Shown: piece by piece, positions 20,038 to 32,700 of the stretch
How positions within the stretch are numbered: position 1 is the stretch's first letter
Layout: every line of letters begins with the position of its first letter
Source of the DNA: Camillea tinctor
Taxonomy: Eukaryota > Ascomycota > Sordariomycetes > Xylariales > Xylariaceae
DNA length: 64,000 nucleotides
Reading direction: 5' to 3'
NCBI GenBank assembly: GCA_022578605.1
Contig: MU394128.1
Coordinates: 1-64,000 of the forward strand
Made by a program: the position numbers and the translations under genes
Notes under the pieces: generated by a model
Databases searched by the model: none
What the model saw: the letters and a program-made list of their open reading frames with translations, nothing else
What the model was told of the DNA's origin: nothing

Positions 20038-22101
20038 TCAGTTTATTACAGGATTGAATATTCGGGTTGATCTAGCCAGTCTACGAACAGCCACTGTCAG
20101 TGTACCTGTGATGCTCTCTGATCTTTCTCCGAATGGCATTTCATCTGGCTCGCAGATGGTACTGGGTCCTGGTAAGGTGCCGTTCTGGAAATAAGCATGA
20201 ATATGTCCCGCCGTGCAGGTCGACGCCGCGGAAAGAGAAGTATCTAATTAGTTAGTCATTTTAAGGTCGCTGATACATAGGCTAGAATATGCTTACGCCC
20301 GTATGAATTCTGGATCAAGATCACGGATCTAGGAAATCCTTGTGAATTGTTCCTCGCACTCACCAACGGGGTGATATTATCGGCTGAGTTAGCTACGAAG
20401 CTGATTTTGCTTCTCTTAGCACGGTTATTTGGCCACAACTGTATGAGATGGCTTACAGAATGGGAAAACTAGTGTTTCCCTCAAAAGGACCTGATTAAGT
20501 TAATTATTACTTGATTTCTTATACGATTATGGCCTGACCTCTCACCTGCAAAGCGCCACTTGGGCCTAATAGTTCTGCCAATGCATGCAAGTCTGTATAG
20601 TGCATTCACATCGCCAGTTGAGGAACTTATTTTCTTAAGCTGTTCAACGTATTCTTGAAGCTGCTCGACAGTATCGTTGCTTGGCGGGTGATCGGCGCAT
20701 GTGATACTTGAGAAAGCATCGTCGTTACCCTCTTCTAACCGCGGTACATCTGATGGAATCTCTTCGACTGGGCAGATGGAGCTGACAGAACCCCCAGATG
20801 CAGCTAATCTATAGTATGGCTCCCCATTGCCCTGCTCCAGGGCAGCAAGAATTTCGGCATATAACTTGAACTTTTCTATCGGTCTATATAGCGTAGAAAG
20901 AGTGAGACGTCGGAGGTGAGACCATTGTACGAGCTGTGGTATGTCAGGGCCTGGCTGACCCGTGGGTATAATGACGGGGTGTTTTCGGATGTGCTCGAAC
21001 AAATTAGCTGACCGCTGTTCTATCAGGCTCGGGGACTCCGCATAGAAATCACAGCCTAACGGTCCTGCTTTATGACATAACTCATAAAACGCAGCCATGA
21101 CTTTATCAGAGTCTCTTAAAAAGTTTATATGCTCATTAAGATGCCACTCCCGATAATCAACATTGCCTATTTTTCATTAGTCGTCTACAATTCTAGTAAA
21201 TACTCAAAAATCAAAATGAACAGAAGCTCCGCTTACCATCACTCACAAGTCTCTCAACCTTATCCGGGTACATTGCGGCGAAGACGCCGCCAAGGATGGT
21301 GCCGTAACTGAAGCCCCAGTACTTAAGCTTCTCGACGCCCATTTGATGCAATATTTCTAACATATCTCGGGCGTGTGAAGCAGTGCTGATATGTTGAAGT
21401 AAACTTGAACTATTCATGTTTTGCTCACAGTTACGCGACAAGGCGGTAGCCCTGGCGAATGCATCGTTAATCACTCCAGGATGTGCGTCTATCACCCCAA
21501 CGTCTTGTAGCGACCATCTGCTAGCTTTCTCCAACGAGTTCCAGCACTGGATTCTAGGCAAAGTACCGCCTATACCCCGAGGGTCGAAGGAGATCAGGTC
21601 ATGGTTCTTGCCAATGATAGTCTGCAACAACTCGCCACGATCTCTCATAGCATAAACTCCGCTACCGCCCGGCCCTCCGGGGTTGAAAAAGACAGGCCCC
21701 TTATAATCATCTAGTTCAGTGGCACGGAGGCGGATCACTGCTAGGGTGACGCGCTCGCTCTCAGAGGGATCCAACCAGTCCATCGGGACGTCGAGCCTTG
21801 CGCAATCGTACATATCTTCATAGCAGCGGTTCCAGTACAGCGTCCTGCTCGACTGGATACTGCTCCAATTCCATTCCGGATGGCCCGGCTCATCAGACCT
21901 GCTCTGGAACCGGAAGATCCCCGCGACAATGTGTGCGCCATCATGTTGATTAAGTAGAAGGGATATCGCCAGGAGCCCGAGAGTGGCATATATGGCTAGT
22001 TGCCAAGTCTTCCATCCCGATGTGTTCGTCGGTTTTGCCATCAAAGACATGACCCCAGATTTCTCGTGCAACTTGTACGCTGCCTTGGGAAGGTCTGGCA
22101 T
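20038..22101 (-). CDS. Membrane-anchored TAP-type serine hydrolase / peptidase
   Basis: Alpha/beta hydrolase of the tripeptidyl-aminopeptidase (TAP) type, which usually trims short peptides from N-termini. Five exons, 22101-21237, 21166-20546, 20490-20457, 20400-20297 and 20243-20038, give 609 residues in frame throughout. Residues 33-50 form one transmembrane segment with no clear signal-peptidase site, so a type II membrane protein is likely. Oxyanion motif NPGGPGGSG is at 140-148 and the nucleophile elbow GFSYG has Ser265. The charge-relay Asp is probably D514 (SADNITPL). The catalytic His is H542 (SYGH), encoded across the last intron. The TAP-like C-terminal domain follows (TCTAGHIHAYFQNGTLPGP). 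The 34-nt exon 3 is easy to miss. Confidence 0.88.
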
Positions 22102-22918
22102 GGTCGACAGTTCCTATGCGCCTCCCCTGCGCACCTGTAGTATTTAAACATATACGAAGCTTGGAAGTCGGGCAGAGTGGGATGACGGACAAGTGCGGCA
22201 GATAATTGAGCCTCAGTCATTGGTCACTTGACGCAGCCAGCCATTCTTGGCGATTCCTATTCCAAGGATGCTTATCTCTGTGCGTGTGTGTCTCTTAACC
22301 GCATTGTGCTTCTTGCAGATGGAGCAATTCTCTTATTGGTTGATATCACGTTAAGATTTGTACTAGACATATATCATAGGTTCAAGCGACTCTGGGAGTA
22401 GAGAGTCAATTGACCAGTCAAGCTGTTTATTATCAGCAATGACCGGCATTCGAAATACTAACATGAAAATGACCGTTCTAATAATTTAGAGAAATGCTCT
22501 GGTTAGTAGAGTAGAAAAACGGTTGACGATACTAGTTATACTCTGCAACCTTCGTCTTGTGTGCCATAGTATACCCATGTAAATAAAGGGGTGAGGGGAA
22601 AGGAGGTGACCACGTCCTAATAAGTAAAGCATCCTCGTCGAGTCGGCCATCTTGTTAAATTTGATATCTAGTTTCTCCGTTCCAGAATTTAATGGGAAGC
22701 ATTAAAGACATCATGCAACAACCTATGTATATCTAAGTATATAAAGGTCAATAAAGGTTTCTAGATCTACCTGCTACATAGGTTGGTAGGTATAACATTT
22801 ATGCGTAGCACCACAAAACAATATTTCAAGAAAACAAGGCGATGCACCACGTTTATATTGACGCCTCGTACTATAATAACCACCTTCTCAACATAGGTAT
22901 TATACACCTATTTTTACA
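22102..22918. other. Intergenic, nothing recognised
   Basis: AT-rich spacer between the hydrolase start and the 3' end of the next minus-strand gene. TAGGTA-like words lie near 22720-22790. Confidence 0.4.
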
Positions 22919-24147
22919 CTATATTGTTCCTGTACCTATCCATATAGGATTGGAGGTACACGTTAACATGGTGCCCTCGCGAGCGCATGTCGCTTGGATA
23001 TATCCAACGCCAATCACATCGAAGGCAGTTCTACACTATCGTTAATAAAAGCCTAAACCTTAGCGCTGAGCACCAGTACTTACGAGTCGCTGCAGTTCCA
23101 ACTTTGAGTCACTTCAAGCATGTTTAGTAATGAGTCGAATCGAAATGTTGCAGAAGTAGTCGTGTTGGTCGCGTCGCCTGCTGCTACGCATGTGCCGTCG
23201 AAGGTATTGTCGCTTCCATCCCCTGATGCCGAACATTCGAAGACATCGCTATTTGCCATGCTTCTTAAAAGGAAGGACGGGCCTGTGTCGGATGAGGGCC
23301 TGGTAACAGAACCTGGTATCATTTCGTATTGGCGTAGCCAATTCTCAAGCTGCCACGACTGGTATCTGTCGGAATTTTCTGTACAAGACGAACCTGCCTC
23401 CAGAGGAGGTGGCGATGCTTGCGTATTGAGACTCAGGCTCGGTGTAGCACTGCCAGTTTGTAATGCACAACTAATAGGGCCATCGGTAACCGTTGTACAG
23501 TTTATATCTAACTCTATAGACCCCGTTGCTAAAGCGGTGGACCTATCGCAAAGGCCGTCAGTAAGTACGAACAGTGACAAACATACAATTATTAATAGGA
23601 ATTAAACCCACCCTTCTTTATCCGAGCATTCGAATGTATGAGAAATATACATTTCGTGAGTTTTCCAGTCCACGGCAAAGGAGATGGTCGTGTCGTAGGT
23701 CGGTCCATTGCCAGCCCAGATGCAGTCACTCCATATAACTAGGTAAGAAAAGTTAATAGTTGCTAGGCTGAGACGATATCAGATTCGCGAAGATAAACTC
23801 CACGAGGTGCTTGCAATACACAATATCAATATTCTAAGGAAACTGCATAAACAATAGCAAAGATCACAATGCTTACTATTCCCGTCTTCATACCACCCTG
23901 CCCATGACTCAGGCCACTCAGAGACACACTCGAAAAAAGTAGCGTAACTGCTATTCCCTGGTACGATGCTGATAGCAATAGTAGATAGTCCGTTCACTTG
24001 GTTCGGGTCCGCCCCGTCATACCTGGCGTCACTCACGCGCCACAAGTAGGTCGAAGAGCCTCTGGAACTGTCAACACAGGCTCTAGAAGCGATGGCTCGA
24101 GATGTAAGCCAGAGCACCGTGGTGTAGACAAATAGATATTTTTGCAT
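22919..24147 (-). CDS. Secreted cysteine-containing protein of unknown function
   Basis: Four exons, 24147-23877, 23738-23612, 23542-23084 and 23030-22919, give 322 residues. Residues 1-23 look like a signal peptide (YLFVYTTVLWLTSRAIAS). The body has scattered, probably paired cysteines and many N-glycosylation sites, with repeated beta-like strings such as YDTTISFAVDW and TFRFDSLLNMLEVTQSWNC. The large exon seems to end at a TAA, but that TAA is part of a strong GTAAGT donor. Splicing adds TAFDVIGVGYIQATCAREG and a further cysteine pair, matching the cysteine rhythm of the rest. I do not recognise a named domain. The pattern is typical of fungal secreted orphans. Intron 1 (138 nt) is the least certain. 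Confidence 0.7.
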
Positions 24148-24844
24148 TGTGATGAGTACTGAGATTACCTAAGTCTTGGTGGGAAACGTAAGTTGTGTTT
24201 AATATATAATTACTAGGAGCTCTAGTTGCTGCAGTAGTAAGTATAATCACGATCTTGCCAGCTTTTAGCAAACAGCATGATAGTGCTTTAAGTTATATTG
24301 AGTCACCATATACCGGATCTCTTTGAGGTTGTATTGTAATATGGAAAAATTAATCCGGCAGTTCGACAGCATTGTATATTAATATCTAAGCACCTATGCT
24401 AACTTCCTCGACTGTGTTTGCTACTATAAATAAGTAGTGTGCTTTTAACCAAACCCCAACCTATGCCAATAACACAATCTCTTTGAATTCTAGGCTAAAT
24501 AATGATGGATTCTTAATGCTATGTTGTATTAAAAGAGTGTTATGAACAATAACAAGGTCGTAAGCTGATTGGTTTAGCCATTGCCGGTTTAATCAATTAG
24601 TCTTAGCAGCATTGTTTAATTTTCATCTCTTATACATATTCCGGGCCTATGGAATCAAATAAAATAGACCTGCGATATATCCGATGAAGTTTAGATATTC
24701 CGCAGATGATAGGATAACCTAGCGAGCATAGAAACTATAAGCCAAAGAGGTGCCGGGCATTCATTGACCTTTAGTCTAAGGATTCTCCTGAACAACTTTC
24801 TGTCCTACGACCATAGTGACCAGAAGCGATTTCTTTAGTCCAAC
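24148..24844. other. Divergent promoter region of two secreted-protein genes
   Basis: About 700 bp separate the divergent starts at 24147 and 24845. Sequence is AT-rich, with no reading frame of interest. Confidence 0.4.
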
Positions 24845-26188
24845 ATGCAATGGGAAGTTTTGGTTCTGGGGCTTCTTGCCCAAATAGTTACGGCTCAGCA
24901 AATGATTCGGTTCGGCTGCTCGCAACTTGTTATTGAGCGTCTGGATCCCTTGGTCAACCCAGGATCATTGTTATCACCACATGTCCACCAGATAGTTGGT
25001 GGCAATTCCTTCAACGCCAACATGGATCCCGAGACACATGACCTCGTTGAAAATTCAACATGTACTAGTTGCACATTCGCAGAAGATTTCTCAAATTACT
25101 GGACCGCAGTACTGTATTTTCGAGCTCGCAACGGAACGTACAAGCGTGTGCCCCAGTTCCCGAATGTCGGTCTCCGCGCCGTAGGTGGCATCACAGTGTA
25201 TTATATCCCACCGTATGACGGACGAACCAAAGTAACAGCTTTCAAACCTGGATTTCGTATGCTAGTGGGAGATGCCGCGCTGCGTACCGCCGAGGGCCAG
25301 CAGCCCCAGCTATGTCACCGCTGCTACGGGGCGGGGGAAGACGGTGAGGCAGGTGTCAACGGTGGTGCACCTTGCACAGGATCGGACACGCAGAGCTTGC
25401 CTGAGGGTCCTTGCAATGGAGGCATACGTACTACAATTACGTTCCCCACTTGCTGGGATGGGAAAAACTTGGATAGTCCAGACCACAAGAGTCATGTAGC
25501 TTATCCTAGTCAGGGATCCTTTGAGTCTCTGGGGTCCTGCCCAGCAAGCCACCCAGTGAAGTTGCCTCAGGTGATGTACGAGGTTATGTGGGATGTAAGT
25601 ATTGACTATGAGTTGCTATCTCATTCATTAGGTACCCGGGGAAATATGGGCTTGGTACTGTATCAAGGCCATCCGGAGATTTGAAAAGTCCCCTTATGCT
25701 TCGGCATTAACCAGACACAAACACATCGCTAGAGGCTTACTTGCTTATTTGCGCATTTAACAGACTCGACCATTCAATGATCCGGAGCTTTGGCCTGAAG
25801 ATGGCTCGCAACCATTTGTCTGGAGCACTGGTGACAAGTAAGTGACTACCTATGTTGTCTCCTTTCTGACTGCCGCTATATCTAGATATTTATGATGACG
25901 GACTGGAACTAAAACATGCAATGCAGGAATGGATATTCACAGCACGGAGATTACGTATTCGGTTGGAAAGGCGACGCCCTTCAGCGCGCTTTAGATGCTC
26001 GTTGCAATAATGCTGTCTGCAAGGAGCTGAAGACCCAGACTTCGGAAGAAGCGATGAGGTGCACTAAAGCTCAAACTGCAGTGGAGGATGTTGATGGATG
26101 TGAGTTATCATTGGACAATAATCACAATAAACCTAGCTAACATCTCTTAGGGTTGGAGACGATTCCCGGTATTGTTGTAGTCGATTAG
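24845..26188 (+). CDS. Secreted DUF1996 protein
   Basis: DUF1996 proteins are extracellular fungal proteins of unknown activity. Four exons, 24845-25594, 25764-25837, 25927-26099 and 26151-26188, give 344 residues. The signal peptide is at about 1-17 ([15 protein letters not shown]). Family blocks in order: [87 protein letters not shown], then through the spliced exons [35 protein letters not shown] and the ending DGWLETIPG. Conserved His, Asp and Cys suggest a metal or sugar site, but none is proven. Every junction keeps frame. Intron 1 is long (169 nt). Confidence 0.92.
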
Positions 26189-27538
26189 GCTAGCTCTTAT
26201 GTCACGATGGAGTTCTGCATGACAATAGTCAAAATACCTATATACCAACATAGGCGCACCAAGTTATTTAAACATCGCAGTGCCGTTTTGCACGACTTAT
26301 GTCGTTTTTATTTTTTATTTTTAGATTAAGAGACAGGATTTTAAGGATAGGCTAACTCACTCGTTATTTTATGAATTTTTTTGCAAGTATAAATTTGTCC
26401 ATGTAGTGTTGTCGTATATTAAGTGCGAGCTTTAATAGAAGGAACCTTTTTTTACCGTCGTGGGATAATGTTAAAATAGGGGTTCTGTAAATGGGAAAGT
26501 ACCAGATTTCAAGTTCACAACCACTTGTGACCAACTCGTTGTGGGCTGTACCTAGTCTCCACATGACCTCTTACTTGTGAAGTATGGAATGATGGGTCCA
26601 TGTGGATTATATACCTAATATAGCTATAGGTACCTAGGTACTTAGACGTTTTCGATTGTTCTTCGTTTTTTTCTGTAAGATGTGGATAATACCCCTGAAT
26701 TATAAATAGGTAGAGTCGCGTTTACACTAAATACCTACCTAGGTACACTACGTTGAATAATTACATTGTAAGAAGTTTAATCAATCTGCTACATTTATTT
26801 TAGCTATAGCCAGAAGCAGTAAAGCTTGATCGGGTTGCTATACTAAGAAGCTAATACATCACTCCGTCGCTGTATAGATTTTATTGGAATACGACCAAGA
26901 AAAAGGCGGAGTCACGGTAAAGAATAGAACGCACGATTAGGAAGAGAATGGCTTAACTACGGATCTATCCCAACATTTACCCCAGCTTGGTCCGTGGTTC
27001 CGCGGTAAGGTTAGCAGTCACAAAAGCCAAGATGGAAAATGTAACTGTCCATCTATCAAAACCAAGAAATGATCTACACGTACAATTAGGTCGGTATAGG
27101 TTATTGCCAGAAACTGAGTACGTAAGATTCTAACTTCGTGGATTCTGACTTCTTTAGTACCTAGGTGGATGACCAATTCTATTCTCTATGTACTGCGTGG
27201 TAGAGAGGACCCATTGCTGTCCCTTAACTATCTTTACCACAACACCTTCTCATACACGAGATGTTGAGATGAAGATCTTCACGTGTTGCGCACTCACTTA
27301 CGGCACTGTTCGCTTCAAGGTCTGCTCGATAAAACAGTGTCAAACTACCGCGGAGGAAGATAGCTACGCCCAAAAAATATAAATAGGATTACAATGCCGC
27401 CTCATGGGAAATATCCTTCAGATTCATCATCCCAATCTTCTTAGATCAACTTACCCGACTACCTTCGATACCCGCCTTCATCACCATCGTCATCACCATC
27501 CTTTTAACTGCCACCTAAACGAAAAGCCTTTTCTCAAA
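26189..27538. other. Intergenic, nothing recognised
   Basis: AT-rich spacer with CCTAGGTA/GGTACCTAGG words at 26620-26750. Short frames at 26364 and 27188 show no coding character. Confidence 0.4.
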
Positions 27539-28084
27539 ATGAAGACCCAATCTATCCTCGCCACCCTCGCCGCTGCTGGCACCGCTTTCTCTGCTGCCAT
27601 TGACGTGCGCCAGATGTCCCAATACCCGGTCAGCAACTTTAGTGCTTCCTGCAACCCCGAGGGAGTTTGCGAGTGAGTTACCACCCCCCTTAGGAATCCA
27701 TTTCAAAGGTTTGTAGAAGAAGTACTTGCTAACAGATAAACCAGCTACTCGTTCGACATGGTGACAGGCATGGACCTGAGCACCACTTGTACGGGCCAGT
27801 CAAAGAATGGAAGCGGAGCAGGCACCTTCGGCCCCGTTGAGAAGGTCTCATGCGCCGACCCCAAGTACGCCTTCTCGGTCGAATTCCCACCCCATACAGA
27901 CTCCCCGGCAGATGACGCACCAGTTCTTCTCATCAAGGTTGATGTCGATGGTGCGGAAGGACCTAGCTCTGGCTCTCACCCAATTCTGAAGGCCGAGATT
28001 CTAGGCGAGGTGCAAGGGGAGGTTTCCGTTGAGAAGTACACTGGACCTGCCGAGTTCGCGATTGCCGTGGTCCCCGTGGTGTAA
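27539..28084 (+). CDS. Small secreted protein
   Basis: Two exons, 27539-27672 and 27745-28084, give 157 residues. The intron starts GTGAGT and ends ACCAG, with GCTAACAG upstream. Residues 1-19 form a clear signal peptide (ILATLAAAGTAFSAA). The mature protein has four cysteines, in two pairs (CNPEGVC and the later C...C around STTC and VSCADP), and a beta-rich pattern (YAFSVEFPP, LLIKVDVDG, FAIAVVPVV). It resembles the general AA1-like/effector-like class of ascomycete small secreted proteins, but no specific family is asserted. Strong Kozak-like AAAATG context supports the start. Confidence 0.8.
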
Positions 28085-28471
28085 ACGGGCAAGTTAACAA
28101 ATCCGAACGGGCATTTGACGGGACACGAACCTACAGAGATGCGAAGATGAAGGTTGATCTAGTGCGAGATGAGATGAGACCCGAGAGGGGGAGGTTACGT
28201 TCTTGGACTACCTAATACTTATTGGTAATACTATAATAGATAATTGACTGCGAGAACATTTTCCGCCCGAACGTCTTTAATTGTTCCTAGCTTTTGACAT
28301 GTGATCGTTTTCCAACCTAACTACATATCTAGGTAGAAGGCGTGTTTTCTTCAAGTCGTTGTCGCACCTACCCACCCCTTTCTTAAAAGTCGCGGTTATG
28401 CGTGTGACTTTATGCGCAACCCGCAATCAAGGATCAAACACTGCTGTCGAGTATGACTACCAAGGTAGAAT
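28085..28471. other. Convergent intergenic spacer
   Basis: 3' regions of the small secreted protein (+) and the dioxygenase-like gene (-). No gene is seen. Confidence 0.4.
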
Positions 28472-29973
28472 TCACACACCATCGCCGAACATATAATCGT
28501 TCGTCCATCTCTAGTGATGAAGTGTATATTAGCTAAGGACCAATACCAGAATTATTTCGCCCAACTCTTACTCGCGTGTACTTACCACATCATATGGTTT
28601 AGATGAGTCAACGAATCTAAGGTCTGTGCCTAGGCGGATGACGTTAGATGCGTTTTTATTGATGGTAGAGGCGTGAATCTGAAGTTGCTCAACGGTCAGC
28701 TAGAAACGAGACGCAGGATGATTTTCAAAAATAGGTAGGATTCATTTACCGTGTATGGCGTATGAAGTACCGCATCTCCCGCTTCGAATTCAGTCACTAG
28801 CCATCGCTTCCCACTATAACAGTGGGAGTCAGTCATTGCCATATTACGTAGCTTTTATACTCTCGAGACCATGTTTTGGGAGTCAAACCCCCTACGAGCT
28901 TATACGCTTAGGACAAGCTGAGACAGACTAAGGGACAAATAAACGACTCTGAAGATTACTCACTATGCTTCTGCAAAGCCTTTCGGTCCGTCCGCCAAAA
29001 GTCCACCGCTCATCATGTTCTTGTTGAATGCGTTCTTCGCTTCGTCTTCTGAAAGGCCGGCTTCCCGTGCCCGAACGTAGAAGCCATCTTCGATTTCTCT
29101 GCCTAGCGCGTGTCCATTTTCGAGGTAGATAAGCCCGCCCCCGTCGAGGGAGATATCGCCCATCGGTACCCATGCCGTTACGCTGGTGTCGTCACCATGC
29201 CGCAAGAAGATTTGGTCATAGTGGACGCCAATGGCCTTGTTACCGGGTGTGTTGTTCCTTAGAAGCGTCCGCCGAAGGCTTAGTGTTTTGTCACCCCATC
29301 CGGTGAATTTCGCAATAAAAGAAATCAGTGAAGGGTTCTGGCAAAACTCCTTGTACCAGGGCTCAGTGTGAGCCTGCATAGCGAGGTCTACAAAAAGACC
29401 ACCGCGCGGTCGTCCATTAGCGTCTGTCGAGCCTGCGCCACTGCTCTCTTGTCAACAATCACAATTATGCTCGGGAATATCTGTTGCACACGAGTTGAGT
29501 CTAAAGAAGACACCTCTGGGCGTATCACGTTTGAACTTTGTGATTATGTTTAACGGGTTTTACATACTAATGGGATATTAGCGTTGCTGTAACTCTTAGA
29601 CTCCGATGGTCCCTCCTTTAAGAAAAGGGTGACCGAGTCCTTTTGTTTGTTCATAATACATAGTACATACCATTCCTGGGAAGTCCAACTTATCGTTTCT
29701 GCCATCAAATATGCCGTGTACTGGTGCCGTGCCTGGTGCAAGCACTCCGCTGGGTTCCAGAAGTTTAAAATATGCCTCACGCGCCTTCAGCACATCTTCA
29801 CGTGGTAACACACTCTTGAGAAACAAGTAACCTTCATCCTGATAACGCTGCTTTAAATCCTCGAGGGGCTCATTTGGATATGAAGCCCGCAAACCCCCGA
29901 CCTGCTGAGGGTTTAAAAGACCGTCATTAACGAAGAGCGGGGTAGATGGTGATGGCATTGTAACATGCGGCAT
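28472..29973 (-). CDS. Phytanoyl-CoA dioxygenase-like Fe(II)/2-oxoglutarate oxygenase
   Basis: PhyH-family enzymes hydroxylate substrates with Fe(II) and 2-oxoglutarate; many fungal members act in secondary metabolism. Five exons, 29973-29671, 29445-28964, 28813-28750, 28678-28586 and 28510-28472, give 326 residues. The N-terminus has LKQRYQDEGYLFLKSVLP. Iron ligands are H176 and D178 (GVHYDQIFLRHG) and H285 (IHAST). The 2-oxoglutarate-binding Arg is probably R298 (VIRLGTDLRF). The block VTAWVPMGDISLDGGGLIY is diagnostic of the fungal subfamily. The last exon gives RWTNDYMFGDGV, the usual ending. Intron 1 (225 nt) is long, and its acceptor could instead be a CAG about 12 nt further on with a shifted donor. 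No biosynthetic backbone gene is nearby, so the substrate is unknown. Confidence 0.88.
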
Positions 29974-31859
29974 GTTCGTTATATATTTTTAAGAATTTTT
30001 ACCTGACGTTATGGAACATCAATATTTCGATGTATGATTAAGGAGCTAAGCAGGTTAACCTAAGAAGTATCTACACAGCAACGCACTGCTGTTGTAAGTT
30101 TTCAATTTACGGGGACGGTTGATAATAAGAAACAACGAATGCCCCCCTCTCTGTTCCAGGAATGCCAAGTCCTTAAGAACACCTTGATTGGATGTACCCC
30201 TTTAAATCTAAACTACCTATATATTTTAGTAATCACGTTGTTATTATGCGAGGAACTAGAACTACAACCACTTGTGATACCGTTACGTATACATATGACC
30301 ACTCTCTTTGTTCTATGCTTCCATGGCATCCGAGAGCCGTACTTCTTAGTGCCCACATTTAAGCCTCCGAGTAGTTACTCTGTATGGAGGCAATATGATC
30401 AAGTCTCCTTCTGCCGACTTGCCCTTATATAGACATTCTAAGTAGGGTGATAAGGGTTATCAGATACATAGGTACAAAGATGGTCGGCGCCCAACGCCTA
30501 CATCCCCATGTGTGTTGGACCTATCATACATTCTTCAAGTCCTAACCCCTCACTTGCCATCACATGCCTCCATGCATGTCGGCATTTTCCTTAGTCGACG
30601 GATACATATATGTGGGCCCGTAGATCGGGGTATCTACATGATGTCGTAACACTTATAAGACTCTCCGGCTAAGCGTAGGAATTTGACTCCCACGGCCTAA
30701 AGGATGTCATCATAGGTTGTGTAGTTGGTAAATATTGACTTCCATCTTCTAAATACCTCAAGCGCTTGAGCAAGCTGTCTCCCACTAGGTAGAGTATCAT
30801 ACTGTGATACTGATGTGCTCCTTAGCCCTCGCCTTTCGAGTGGGATGGTATCGCCCACCTTAAGACAGCTACTCTCGCAAAGAGAGAGGTTGAAATTCCC
30901 TTGTTCTTCTCCTTGTTTCCGATTTTCTTTTCTATTTTTTTCTTTCATCGGCCAGCTGGGCCGAGAAGTGTAGCTACACATAGAACTCGGAGGAATATAC
31001 TATGCTATGATAGGCATCAGTGCTTCAATGACACAATGAGCACCTCCCCATCGAGAGTGGGAACCGTGTAATCGTGGCCTTCCCCCATCTCTCCCGTGTG
31101 TTTTCAACATTAACTGGGGCCATCGATGACATCTTCATCTCACCAGTTATCATCATAGGGGTTGCTGTTGTGTCACGGACTATATAAGAACTAATTGCCC
31201 AAAGGCAATTATATGGTACATGTCTTTTGCGCCATATGTTGCTATTCGTGACTACCTTGTTGGCCTTTCATTTACGCCCTTTTCCTCCCGTGGGACCTCA
31301 AGCTTTGCCATCATCCAAGTCTTTAGCCGCAGCTGCAAGCTTCTTCTTGACATCTATAAAAGGTGAGGATTGTAGGGTTAGAATAGGTAAAGCTCTCTGG
31401 TTCAAGTTTAGAGCGGAAGGATATTTGGTTTCAACCTGCGAGTGTTTACTAGCAGCTAGGGTAGTTCGTGTAGCCTCCCATTTCTGCAAGCTTCTGCCGG
31501 TCAATCCACAGTTTAGGTAATTGTTAGTGGCTGGTGCAAATAAAGTGTACTTAGAAGCTCTTTTGGACCGCTAGAACCGGGTGCAACATAGGTACCTTGG
31601 GCTGGGACATGAAGCATAGCCAGGCCAGACCCATGATTTAGGTTTCCTTCTCGGTCGACTCCACTGACTTTCCCTTCTGAGGAGGCATCGTGACAAGTCT
31701 TCTCGGGTGGTGTAATCGTTAATGCGTTCTTTGTCCATATCCCCTCCCACCATGTTTACTTCCGTCACGTGATGTTGGATTGCATCCCTATAGGCTATGT
31801 CCCTTTTCTTTTAATTATTGATTCTTGATTCTTATAGCATTTAATTCGATTTACTTCGT
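29974..31859. other. Intergenic, no intact gene
   Basis: Nearly 1.9 kb with only short frames. A frame at 31298-31504 (-) is mildly coding-like (FIDVKKKLAAAAKDLDDGK) and could be another relic fragment, but I cannot assign it. Confidence 0.35.
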
Positions 31860-32700
31860 AACGTGTCAGGATGCTCTTTGCCCAACACTTGCTTAACTAG
31901 CTTTAGTGTTTGCTGGTGTATCTGCTCGGCATCTTCGTAATTTTCTTGCCTTATAAAGAGTTTTGTAAAGTTGTTCATACTAACAAGTGTATCAGGATGT
32001 TCTCTGCCCAATATTGTTGAAATAGGTGGTCTGTGCGTCCCACACCTATGCTGTATATATAAGACATCCAGTAGGCCCTTAAGGCCTACGATCTCTCACC
32101 CTCATATCAAATACACCTTATGGCAACCTACCTACACCTCCTCCTGGATCTAAAAGGGATTTGTGGAGCGGAATGTCACCATATCCACAGCGTACTACTT
32201 TATACATTTTCTTAAGAAAACTACTTCAGATGTCCTAAGCCTATCCTTACCACTTAGCTCTCCGCAGGCCATGTCGAGGTGATCTATAAGATTCCACAAC
32301 ACCCTAGGACCAATCATGTTAAGCCGTTTATGGCTGGTAGATATGATGAACATTTCCCCCCTATTCTCGTGTTTAGGAAAGGGATATTCTTCGCTCAGGC
32401 GTTGAAAGACACTAGCGACTTGTTCTTGCCACTCTCCTCTTGTTTGTAGTCAATTGAGCATGGCTAACCGAACGAGCCGGTGCATATCAAGGGAGTCTGC
32501 TTCCTTATGCTCATTGATAAATGCATATGCCTTGAGGGTGCCAATTGCTTCGGCCATTTGTACTTTGGACGCTTTTGGGAGGAGGGATAAAGCAACATCC
32601 TTTTCAGCTAGAAGGCTCATTGACTTGAGGTATACTGCTGCCTGGGGGTTTTCGGCTCATACTGTGGCTTGGTATGCGTATATATAGTTACTCTAGCTCA
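31860..32700 (-). pseudogene. Relic of an NB-ARC/TPR (NLR-type) gene
   Basis: Reading the minus strand from about 32690 gives NLR-like sequence in pieces: NPQAAVYLKSMSLLAEKDVA, then KVQMAEAIGTLKAYAFINE, DMHRLVRLAMLN and a TGA where a Trp is expected, then FQRLSEEYPFPKHENRG. Nearer 31870-32010 are two kinesin-light-chain-type TPR units (LGREHPDTLVSMNN, ENYEDAEQIHQQTLKLV, LGKEHPDTLR). The order is the winged-helix/linker region followed by TPRs, as in fungal NLR receptors. The NB-ARC core is absent, frames are broken and stops are present. A further coding-like piece lies at about 32705-32830. Confidence 0.65.

Noticed and set aside
31227..31520. 97-residue frame with a hydrophobic start resembling a secreted protein
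   Set aside because: No conserved features; composition and context are intergenic and both strands are equally open.
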